Shown here: piece by piece, positions 47,511 to 58,590 of the stretch
Layout: each line of letters opens with the position of its first letter
Position numbering within the stretch: position 1 is the stretch's first letter
Assembly (NCBI RefSeq): GCF_036588685.1
Contig: NC_086376.1
Coordinates: 59,109,166 to 59,173,165, forward strand
Length of the DNA stretch: 64,000 nucleotides
DNA from: Mytilus trossulus
Lineage: Eukaryota > Mollusca > Bivalvia > Mytilida > Mytilidae
Direction: 5' to 3'
Position numbers and translations under genes: made by a program
Notes under the pieces: generated by a model
The model's input: only the letters and a program-made list of their open reading frames with translations
What the model was told of the DNA's origin: nothing
Databases searched by the model: none

Positions 47511-48764
47511 ATGTTTAAAAAAGGGAGATAAGCTAGTAAATTCTAAATTTTGATTTTACTGTTCAAACAAGCTTAACATTTAGACTTGAATGAATTTTTA
47601 ATTTATAGGGTATAGATTTTATGAAAATATATAAAAAAAAATGTATATAAATTTTATTACTGTGACATCTATTACATGTACTGGTGTTTGCATGATTTTT
47701 ATAAGGATTTGTACTCAAATTTATTTTACTGCTCAATTATCTCCCCTTCTGTTTTTTTATATATATTATTGAAATACATTATTGAAGATTGTCTAATTAA
47801 ATGATCTTGACAACAACATTGACATTTTTACAAAACTGGTTTTATTTTCATTAGCAAGTTAATTTCTTTTTTACATACTTTTACATTTTATAGGATAAAA
47901 CAGATGCATTTTGTAAATGAAATAATTATTCTTGATTTTGACTGTTTTTTACGATTTTTTTACAAAACAAATAAAAACAATGTATGTTGTATTTTTACTT
48001 TCTCTTTATAAATCATAAATGATTGTTTAAGATGTAAAAATTTACATTTTTAGTGAGGAGTAAAATTTAAAACGTGAAATGCAGTTATGCAAAAAGTAAA
48101 ATGAGGTTGATATTTATCAACATCTTGTTATAAACATATTATAACCAATCTCTATTTGCAAATATTGATAAGTATGGCATATTGTATTTTATTGTTTTAT
48201 ATACAATGCAGATGTTTTTCATAATGACATGTTTATTTAAAGTTGCATGGCATTATTTTTTCTTCTGAAGATCATAATTTGATTTACTGGTAATTGCACC
48301 CATTGCAATACTTCTGGAATAATTTTTTTTCAAGAAAAATATTTTTATTGCTCAGGAATATGGTTTTATTTTGCTTCCTATTAGATTTATACTAGTATAA
48401 ATAAACCAGGTTTTCTCTAGTGATTCAATAAAGTAGAGAAATAGAAAATTTTCCCGACAAAAATAATCAAAATACAGGACATACATGGGATGGATAAACA
48501 TTTTTCTCTAATTCTATTGAAATTTATCCCTTTCCGAACCCATTGGATAAAAATATTTAATCAACGTGTGGTTGCTGGTGATCTCAAAAGATCATTGGAT
48601 GATTTTCAGGGTCATGACCTTTTTAGCTAACTGAATGAATCAAAATATGATAACAGGTGTTAATGAACTTGACAACTTCGAGCAATGTGAAAGGCACTCG
48701 AAGGGGATTTTCGGTAAACAAAAAAAGAAAATGTCTTTTTAATCATTAGAGAAACAGATTCTTA

Positions 48765-48915
48765 CATAGTTACTCGTGGATTATCTGATTTATCCAATCT
48801 CGATAGTTAAATTATAAATTTTAAAGTCCTCGCCGAGGCGGCTCGGACTTTAAAATTGATAATTTAACTATCTTGATTGGATAAATCCGATAATCCACTG
48901 GTATCAATGTAAGAA
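48765..48915. repeat. foldback element with GC-rich centre
   Basis: AGATTCTTACATAGTTACTC, GTGGATTATCTGATTTATCC and AATCTCGATAGTTAAATTAT meet their inverted copies around AGTCCTCGCCGAGGCGGCTC: AATTTAACTATCTTGATTGG, ATAAATCCGATAATCCACTG and TGTAAGAATCT. Confidence 0.8.
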
Positions 48916-49874
48916 TCTATAATACATATTTTTTTTATGCTACTCACTCCGATCAGAATATCACCACACTTTATTCATAATGTACTATGATGGCATAAAT
49001 TTATCAACAATTAATCAAATTATTACTTATTTTAGTGATTCTGTATATATGTATGTGTGTATGTTAAAAGTGAATAAAACCAAAAATTAAAGAATTTAGG
49101 CAAGCTAATATTTGATTGGCACATTGAAAAAAAAGGGTATTCAAATCTGTCCAAAATCAGGTTTTGCTAAGGGGAAATTGGAATTAAAAAAAAATCAAAA
49201 TTGTCAACATTGAATTTGTTGAAATGCATGTTATAAATCATAACACTGACAGAAAAATTACAAATTGTATTTCTGTTTCTTTGAAAGTTTATGTTGAAAG
49301 TTTAAACTAGTCTACATATACTACAAAGTAACTTTAAAACTGTGTTGCAGAAATTCTTCATTCTCATTTCAAAGAAGGGATATTAGGTATTTTAAGGAGC
49401 AATTTAACACTCTTTTTAAATAAATTAAAAAAGTTGGCATATTTGTAAACTTTGAACAAAATGCAATATTTCTTAGAACTCTAAGTATTTTCATTTGTTA
49501 GTTAAATGATGAATATGTGGTATTTTTTCATACCACACAAAAAACATGATTTTGATATCAATTTTTAACTGTTGTATTAGTTATATCATTCCACAAACAA
49601 AACCAGTGATGTGTTTTAAAAATTTGAAAATTTAATTGAAATTCCTGATAATTGTATCAAATAAAAAGATTTTCGGAAAAATGCCAGTTTTTGAGGGTAT
49701 AACAGTTAATATAATATTTAATGCACCATATTCCCTCAAAACTCAAAAAGTTTTAATATTTTAGGGTATCAGGGACATTTCTTATCACACCATATCCTTT
49801 GTTATTACATCTTATGTCCGTCCATTTATTTCTATTGTCTGTGATATGTACAGGACCATTCTTATATTTCGTCG

Positions 49875-50321
49875 CTGGGCTTCTAAAATGTCGTATATGA
49901 CTTTTTTGGCTAAAAATACTTTTTGACACCAATGGTCTGGGCAGGAGAAAATCTTTGGTATTACAAAATAGCATGCAGTTATACCAATCAAAATGTGTTA
50001 AGTAAGACATATTACAAAATTGCCAATGTCAGTTGTTTTTAAGGTTTGCTTCCAAAATGTTGCATGAAAACTTGAAAATCGTTGTCGAATGGCTTTAATT
50101 TGGGAAAAAAATAATTGTACATTTCTTTATTTCTGTGAAAATAATTTAAGTTCTTGGATAATACAGAAATGTAAAAGTTTTTATTTCACTGCTATTTACA
50201 AAAATGTTCAAGTTCACATACAACATTTTGGAAGCATGCATTTTGCCAAAATTTTCAAAGCCTGTTTGTGAGATACTTTTTTCTTGAAAAATTTGTAATG
50301 TACAACATTTTAGAAGCCCAG
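49875..50321. repeat. MITE-like element with about 24-nt inverted ends
   Basis: CTGGGCTTCTAAAATGTCGT (left) is mirrored by TGTACAACATTTTAGAAGCCCAG (right). Internal words TTTGCCAAAAT/TTTTGGCTAAAA also face each other. It overlaps the short ORFs at 49753-50010 and 50089-50271, which I do not regard as genes. Confidence 0.65.
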
Positions 50322-50744
50322 TGAGGATTTATTTTGTTTAATATTGTTACTTATCATTGTATTAATAAATGAAGTCTACACACTAGATATTGTATATATG
50401 TTTTCTCATGGCTACTGTATATGAATGCAACAAACAAATTAGTAAGTGAATTGATTTGTATATCCCTACTGCAAAGGAGGGATAAGTTCCGTTGTCTGTC
50501 TGTCTATCATTCTTTCCTTCTAATTGTCAATCCTTCTGTCCGTCCATGTTTTTGTCAATCCTTCCTTTTTATGATTGCCGGTGAGAGACTAAGAATAAGT
50601 TTCCTGAAATTTAGTTTTATTTGATCATGCTATACTGTTTTATGTGGTCATTTTTTGAATTTCCTGTTTACCAAGTTTTGAATTTTTTTAACAAAGCTAA
50701 GGACTTTCTTATCCCAGGCATAGATTACCTTAGCCGTATTTGGT

Positions 50745-50815
50745 GCAACTTATTGGAATTTTGGATCCTCAATGCTCTTCAGCTTTGAACTATTTTGGCT
50801 TTATAAAAAAATTTT
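50745..50815 (-). repeat. dispersed repeat (family G), inverted fragment
   Basis: GGATCCTCAATGCTCTTCAG, CTTTGAACTATTTTGGCTTT, the reverse complement of the family G end at 5180-5225. Confidence 0.65.
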
Positions 50816-51139
50816 ATAAGCATCAACTATTTATACATTTTCAGATCAAACACTTATAAACAACCTGTTACTTGAATACTTATATATTATTATACAAAGT
50901 GGAAAACTGCAAATCAAGACTTTATGAAATCTGGACTTGATCATGTGAGCATTCTGATTTGCATACAATTCTTATGTGCATCTCATGTGCTTCACATGTG
51001 AAACTCATGTGCTTTTGTTAGCAATTTCTGATTTCTGTACAGGATATACTGGCTTCATGGATTTAATTGAATGCTCATAAATATGTAAAGATGTGGCAAT
51101 ACTTGTCTGAAACTTAACCAAGAAGACTGATAATTGACA

Positions 51140-51960
51140 AATAAACCATGAAAATGAAGTCAAGGTCAGATGAACCATGCCCAGCAGACATTGTACAGCT
51201 TACATTACTTTCATGTTACAAATAAATTTTACCTATTGCTTATACCCGTAGTTAAGAAAAACATACCAAAACACAAAAAATTAACACTGAGCAAGGAGCC
51301 ATGACAATGAGGTCAAGGTCAAATAAAACCTGTGATACTAACATGTACATCATAAAATATTTCCATACACCAAATATAGTTGACCTATTGCATATACAGG
51401 AGTAGTATTAGGAAAAAAGTCCAAAACTCAAAAACATAAATTTGACCACTGAACCATGAAAATGAGGTCAAGATCAAATGACACCTTCCAGTCAGTTAGA
51501 CATGTACACCTTACAATCATTCCATACACCAAACATTATAGACCAGTCACCTTAGTCACTTAATAATTGCATCATTAAGAAGAACAGACCAAAACACAAA
51601 AATTTAACAATAACCACTGAACCAAGAAAATGAGGTCAAAACAGATTACACCTGCCAGTTGGACATGTACACCGTACAATCCTTTCATACACCAAATATA
51701 CTAGACCTTTTGCTAATAGTATCTGAGATATGGACTTGACCACCAAAACTAAACCTAAGTGTTCACTGACCCATGAAGTGAGGTCAGGGTCAAGTAAAAA
51801 ATCTTTGACAGACATGATACCTTGCAAGGTATGTACATACCAAATTTCTCATAATAAGAGACAAACTAACATTACAAAAAACTTAACTTTTTATGCAAGT
51901 TGTCACTGCACCATGTAAAAGAGGTCAAGGACAATGGACATGTGACAGACGGAAACTTCC
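51140..51960. repeat. tandem array, six units of about 140-170 nt
   Basis: Units begin near 51147, 51296, 51452, 51620, 51769 and 51908 with ACCATGAAAATGAGGTCAAG-like words, and carry GACATGTACACCTTACAATC, CATACACCAAATATA and CAAAACACAAAAA. Divergence between units is substantial. Confidence 0.75.
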
Positions 51961-52359
51961 TAACATAAGACATCTATTTAGTATGATTAGCATCCAGGTC
52001 AACCACCTTCTAAAATATAAAGCTTTTAATAATGAACTAACACCGTTGCCAGATCACTATGATGTCGAGCTTGCTGCGATAGAAATAACAGGCTCTACAA
52101 AAAACATCAAAAATAAACCTTAAACTGCATTCGATGATCCACAGTACAATTTCAAAGGATTGGGTCAGTGAGTAGGACTATAACTATCGTCCAGAAATAT
52201 ATGAAATACCATGTTCAAAGGCAAGCCACAACTCTTGAACAATATTGTAAAAAACAAATTTGACTTGACCTGTATTTTTAAGCGCCAATTAAAACATTTA
52301 AACCTGCTGCATTTGTTTGCTCATGTCCATAGTCGGGAACCTGATGTTCATTGTTTGTT

Positions 52360-52605
52360 GATGTGATTCATAAGTGTTCTCATTTCTTGTTTTTTATATA
52401 GATAAGACCATTGGTTTTCCTGTTTGAATGGTTTTACAGTAGCCATTTTTGAGGCCCTTTATAGTTGCTGTTGAATGAGAGCCAAGGCTATATGTTGAAG
52501 GCTGTACTTTGAGCTATAATAATGGTTTACTTTTACAAATTGTGACTTGGATGGAGAGTTGTCTCATTGGCACTCATACCACATCTTCTTATATCTATTT
52601 AATAC
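52360..52605 (+). repeat. SINE-like dispersed repeat (family A)
   Basis: TCATAAGTGTTCTCATTTC, GTTTGAATGGTTTTACAGTA, GAGAGCCAAGGCTATATG, GGATGGAGAGTTGTCTCATT and CTCATACCACATCTTCTTAT. Confidence 0.7.
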
Positions 52606-53438
52606 AACTTCTACCCCTAAAATATTAAGCTTAAACAAATCAAACAATATATAATTTTATGGTCCGCTAAATCAAAATAAAAACTAACACATGTTATGAT
52701 CAGGCCACAGATGTGACAGTTTATGTTTCAAAATCAATCATATCAAAAGATACATGTACAAAATTTGCATACACTACAATTATAAGTACCAATTGTGAAT
52801 TTAAATATACAATACTTTCATTACAGTCAGAACCAATGAGAATATTATGTAATAAATGAAATGACAAAATTAATGTCATAAATTATTGAAATTTAATTTT
52901 TTGAAAAGTCAATCAATTTAGAGTTATCTCCCCTTGACTACAAATTTGTAAATAATAGTGTAACACCTCAATTCTTTAGAGCAGATACCACTCTTTTTAT
53001 CACCTTTAATTCAACAATTAACCAACCTCTTTTCAAGTTTTTTTATATAAAATATTTTATGAAATTAAATGTCACCAAATTTCTGTACCTGTTCTTTCTT
53101 TGGCAACTATTTGGACAATAGGCTCGATATTAAGGATATAAAGTACCAATTGATTGAAATAAGTTCATAAAACATAATTTAAGCTAACAAGTTGTTATTG
53201 TTGGCATAACATAATTATACTTCCCTTTCAAAACAAACAAAAAAAGTAATCTGAAAGGATTCAACAGACGAAAAAATAAATATGTGTAATACATGATTGA
53301 AATAAATTCATACAACAAAATTTAAGCTAAAAAGTTGTTATTGTTGGCATTTATTTTCTGTATACACAAATAGAAGTATAGGACCTTAATACTAAATGTT
53401 GATGACTTGATCCCTTTGATAGGCCGCTAGTCAAAAGG

Positions 53439-53888
53439 TCTGAGACCACAATTGTCGTCCCTTGATTTTCGTTGTTCACGAATATAGTCCCTAGTATTGA
53501 CAGTGGGTTATTTGCCATTAATTTTTATACCCCTTCCAAATTTAATTCTCCATGTTTGATGCCTCAAAATGCAAGTAAGGGTGTGAAATTACACTGTAAA
53601 AAAATTTGGGTCCAGAATTTTAAAGGAAAGTAGTGATTTGGTCCAGCTGAAAAAGGTTAAAAATAAGCACTTCGGAAGCTGTCAAAAGATTTCAAGACGC
53701 CCTCAACACACAATTGTCCATATTTTGGGTTAGAGCCAATGAAGTTTTCTATAATTTTAATATAATTTGTCCCAAAAGTAGTACAACACACTGTAAAAAT
53801 TTCTTTGAGAAAGGGCAAGTGGGATTTTTTTTATTTTCATTTATGTTCTAAAAGAAATGCACTACGAAATAATTGTGGTTTCGGACCT
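53439..53888. repeat. inverted-end element, copy 1 of a direct pair
   Basis: It starts GTCTGAGACCACAATTGTCG and ends TAATTGTGGTTTCGGAC. Inside it has CCCTTGATTTTCGTTGTTCA, TGGTCCAGCTGAAAAAGG and AAGCACTTCGGAAGCTGTC, all repeated in the same order at 55200-55624. Confidence 0.85.
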
Positions 53889-55199
53889 AAGAGGTGAAAA
53901 CTGTAAATATAGAATCTGTACTTTGGCAACTTCCCTAAATGAATTGATGGTGTCAATTTGTCAAATAGCATGAAACTAAAGGATTTAAACTTTTATTTTA
54001 TAGAATTTCTTCAAAAATGACCAATTTTGCCATTTTATGGTCAAAATAGGCATTTTATAGCTTTTTCAATATTGATGCATATATCCGGCATCCTGACTTT
54101 CTATCTGACAGGTTTTCATGTGTCAATATTTGTGTTTCTATGCCTTTATCTAGTTCTTTTACTTATTTATGAACTCTGTATCTACAGAAAAGAAGATTTT
54201 CTCAGACAATATGTGCAAAATGTGTTGTATAAATGACCCTTGTCTTACGCCTTGTTTGGAGGAAGTCAAAAGTGGGGAGCTTGGTACATTTTGTACATAA
54301 AATTTGAAGTCCATAATAAAAACCTCACTAAATTTGTATCAAAAGCACTTTACAATGTCTATTGTACCTGTTCCATTTCACATAATATCTTTCTTTTCTT
54401 CTGTAGGATAGCAAGTGGTTTAAATATAAGCCTGTTGAGAATAAATTGCATGCAAGTTTTTCCCTATAAAGGCAAAAATCTTTGTATCAGACCATACTGT
54501 CTGTAACAAAAGTTAATTGCAAGAGTCTTTTTGTGTTCAGATTTGTTTTATCATGTCACATGAGTAGAGAAATGATAAAAAAAGACAACAAATTTTCATT
54601 TCTTATAGCCTCAATATGCATTTTTTAATGTAGATATGTGGCACGGCCTAAATTGACCCTAAATTTTTTCCAGTCTTACTTGGCCTAAGACCCTTTTAAA
54701 CTAATATGATATGTTATTTGTAACTTTTCTTTCCATTTAAAGTTCACTCAATACATATGTAAGGATTATTTATAACCAAAAAGCTTCACAATTTTTAAAT
54801 TGCTGGAAAATATTACATCTACATTTAAGGCCCCCCCCTTCATTGAAAAACCTCAATTTTTAGGCGCAGGCTCATATATATTTGACTTTTGAAAAATTAT
54901 GCTGAGTCTGATAAATCAAATGAGTACTTTATTGCTTTTAGTACTTAATAAGTTATATATTAAAGCATTTAAAAAGTATTTTTTTGCAATATTTTAATTT
55001 TTAAGGCCCAAAATGTTGATAGTTGAAATTTTTCAATTTTAACGTCAAATTTTAACACGCAAAGATGAGAATAGAACTTAACTTATTGTCTACAATATAC
55101 ATCCTATTGTCATGAAACTTTGTAAGCAGTGTTATAATTCATTATGCTTTGGTCGTACCAAGTTTTTTTAAGATTGGTCAACTCTTTCTATCCTATTAG

Positions 55200-55624
55200 G
55201 TCCGAGACCACAATTGTTGTCCCTTGATTTTCGTTGTTCACGAATATAGTCTGTAGTGTTGACAGTGGGTTATTTGCCAATATTTTTCATATCCCTTCCA
55301 AATTTATTTCTCCATGTTTAATGCCTCAAATTGCAAGTAGGGGGGTGAAATTACACTGTAAAAAAAGTAGTGATTTGGTCCAGCTGAAAAAGGTTAAAAA
55401 TAAGCACTTCGGAAGCTGTCAAAAGATTTCAAGATGCCCTCAACACAAAATTGTCCATATTTTGAGTTAGATCAGATGAAGTTTTCTCTAATTTAGATAT
55501 AATTTGTCCCAAAAGTAGAACAACACACTGTAAAAATTTCTTTGAGAAAGCGCAGGTGGGATTTTTTTAATTTTCATTTATGTTCTAAAAGAAATGCACT
55601 ACAAAATAATTGTGGTCTCGGACT
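55200..55624. repeat. inverted-end element, copy 2 of a direct pair
   Basis: It starts GTCCGAGACCACAATTGTTG and ends TAATTGTGGTCTCGGAC. It is colinear with 53439-53888, missing about 23 nt after CACTGTAAAAAAA. About 1.3 kb lies between the two copies. The 78-codon ORF inside it is accidental. Confidence 0.85.
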
Positions 55625-55654
55625 AAAATATCACATGTGTAGATAGTCGTTAAG

Positions 55655-55805
55655 ATAAATTAGTTACACAGTGTGCTAGTGACCTAATAGGCGATATATG
55701 GGGTCAGTAAATTCCATATACGGATTCGAGCTTCGCTCTCACCTGGAATTTACTGACCCCATATATCTTATATTAGGTCACTAACACACCATGCAACTAA
55801 TAAAA
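55655..55805. repeat. foldback (MITE-like) element
   Basis: TTAGTTACACAGTGTGCTAG, TGACCTAATAG and ATATATGGGGTCAGTAAATT are mirrored by AATTTACTGACCCCATATAT, TATTAGGTCACTAACACACC and ATGCAACTAA. The centre is CGGATTCGAGCTTCGCTCTC. Confidence 0.82.
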
Positions 55806-56870
55806 TGTCCTGTATGACACGGGTATATAAAAAGATGGTTTTGAATGAAAAATGACTAGAAACTGTTTAATGCAGTTATTGATGCAGTTATTGATATAAT
55901 ACTTGTTAAAGGGCATTATTAGACTATAGGTCAGACTATAGGTACTGTTTCATTATGCATTCTTCAGGTGAAAATAATTGCAAGATGTGAATTATATAGG
56001 TGGTAGTAAGGTTGTACAATGTAAAAGATCAAAATCTGGAATGAATAGAAATTGGTAACAAATTATTGTAATATGGATGTGTGAATAGGACTCATCAGTA
56101 GGTGTTTCACACATCAATATTATTTAAAATAACAAAAAAATGAAACTCCATTAGTTGTAATTCAGAGAATGACTTTCTGGTGACTGCAAATAAAAATTTT
56201 GATCACGAACTTCGAAAAGTTAGTACTGCCTATACCCCCAAGGCCAGGTTGACTAAGTCTTAATAGTGAAAAGTTGTTTTAGAGATAATTTTGAATATGT
56301 GAAAAACATAGATTTCATTTATAATGAACATAATATTCTAATGAAAAAAAACAATTTAATGTGTCAGTTTGGCCTTGTGAGTTTCGTCCCTTTAGTACAT
56401 CTTTTCAAGTTACATTTGAATACTTTTATAGATTAGAAATGTATTAATGGCTCATTAAGTTAAGTTTTTAGTTTGACCAAATCGTGGTTTGTATACATAA
56501 CATATGGTTGAATAGTGGATTGTAGCAGTATTTGCTGATGATTTAATAAGAGTTTTATATGTGAAACAAAATGAATGAATTATATGATTAGAATAATTCA
56601 AATTTTCTTTGAAGAACTGCTAACTAATTAAAAGATAAAAGACTCAATAAATATAATAAATTTAGATTCTATTACTGTATGGTTATAGTTTGTAATGTTT
56701 GATATAGTTTGTTCCTAGTAAAATGCATTTCTAATTATTAATTGATAGGATTGCCATAGTAGTCAGTTTATAATTTTTTTTTATAAAAATAAGCAGAATT
56801 TTTTATGCATGTTTTTTTTTAATAATGACCAATCTATTTTATTTCATTGAAAGGCATAGTTTTATCTTAA

Positions 56871-57419
56871 GGGGGCTCGTGGGTCTAAATCATTTTTTTA
56901 ATTTTAAATAGGATTTCTCTATATTTTTCTATAAATTAACTTTATCTTATATCTAATGGAAAAATGAAATAAAAAATGGGGTCACCGTGCATTTACGCTC
57001 ACAATCTGCCTTCGAAAAAAGCATACATTTTTGTAAATGTCCTTTTTTTTCTGTTGAACTAATAAGAGAAATATTGGTAATATCGAAATAAAAAAAGAAC
57101 TAAATTACAAAAATTAGTTAAATTTTACAATTATTCAGTTTATGTACAGCCTATTCGAAAACAACAATAAAAAATATAGGTCACCGATGAGTCATTTTTA
57201 GAGCCAAAAACAAAGCATTTTTGCACCAAAGGGAGATAATTTGGAGTTTTTTCAATGATATCTAAATTTTAAAAGTCACCTGGGGCCAACATGTATTGAT
57301 TTTTTTGAAAAATTCTTGGAGCATAAGATAAAGTAACAACTACTAAAGGTGATAATAAAATTTGTTAAGAAAAATGAATGTTTGATTTTTTTCTGAAAAT
57401 CTTATACCCGCGAGCCTCC
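56871..57419. mobile_element. 549-nt MITE with TTAA target duplication
   Basis: The ends GGGGGCTCGTGGGTCTAAAT and CTTATACCCGCGAGCCTCC are imperfect inverted copies, each flanked directly by TTAA (56867-56870 and 57420-57423). A TTAA duplication with inverted ends is the signature of piggyBac-type insertion, so this is a likely non-autonomous relative. The body has no ORF of note. Confidence 0.78.
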
Positions 57420-58590
57420 TTAAATGAATTTTATTGATCAGAACAATTTTTAAAAAATGCAAGTAACATCAATTTTGGCATGGTGGATTTTCAGTTTTTT
57501 TTAGGGGAAGTGATATTAATTAATGCTGACATGATGCAAAAAATAGAGATGTAATAAATGGTACAGAGATAAAATTTCAAGGAAGTTCTGTGGAAACTGA
57601 AGCTTGATAGTATTTGCCAATTTTTATTAAAAATTATTTTTTGGCAGACTAGGCCATGGAAAGTGGCATAACTCTTTGTCCTTATTAGGGAGAAACGCAA
57701 ATACTAAGTTATACTTTTCCCTGATCATGTCATATGACCTCACAAGGTGCTTCAGTTCCAGTTAGAAGTGGCAGGAAAATTTTGAAACTAAAAATTATAT
57801 TACATTCTGCGTAATTTGTGTTTTAAATAGTACGATTATACTGTGATTTGAGAAGGAAAAGGATTATATTCTGTAGACAATTAGGTACCTTTAATATGTT
57901 ATTTGATATTGTAATTTATATGTCCGTAATTTGTGGTAATTTACATCTACCTGCTTGAGATTTTCAGAGTTTAAAGAACATTGTAGTCTAGTTTTATTGA
58001 AAGTTTTTTCTTGTATTACTTTTCACGGAACGGTTACTAAATGTGGAATAATTTAAAACAAATTAAAGCAATTGGTGCTTGATTTAAAGCAACAATAAAA
58101 AGATATTGTGAGAAATAATTTGATAAAATTATATTAAATTAATATAAGAAAAGATGCTAGTTTGTTTACTTACAAATAAAGTGACGAATTGAAAAAAAGA
58201 TATGAAATAAACATATGTACAGTAACATGTGTAATAAAAATGACAAACATAATATGCATAAAATACAAAATGTAAAAATGTCTATTATAAAATCTAAAGC
58301 TATAAAAATGGTATCAAGTTTTTTTCTTCATAATGTTCTATCTATTGTCTCTGTTATTATGGGTTACTTATGTGTAAGTGAATGTATTCAGTTAAAAGAA
58401 TATGTTAATAAAGTTGCAAAGTTGCAAAGTTTTCAAAATAAAATAATTTAGAAATTAAAATGTTATTGTCCACTGTTTTTCACCTTTGAAGATGTTACAT
58501 ATTCCTCATACTGTTAATTTACTAATGTGTCATCCAATTATCCTTGGAGAGTTATCTCTGCATACTGTTTCAGGCTTGAGCTTTGAACTG

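Larger units (their letters stand above)
46119..58590. other. intergenic region, no gene seen
   Basis: Twelve kilobases between the coiled-coil gene and the minus-strand gene, with no exon I can support. The repeats are listed separately. Stretches at 46730-47250, 47510-48760, 48920-49870, 52610-53430 and 57425-58590 are AT-rich sequence in which I see nothing specific. Confidence 0.5.

Noticed and set aside
49753-50271. Two short ORFs on opposite strands
   Set aside because: They fall at the two ends of an inverted-end repeat element and mirror each other.
53439-55624. LTR retrotransposon
   Set aside because: The two direct copies each have their own inverted ends, lack TG..CA termini, and the interior encodes no gag or pol.
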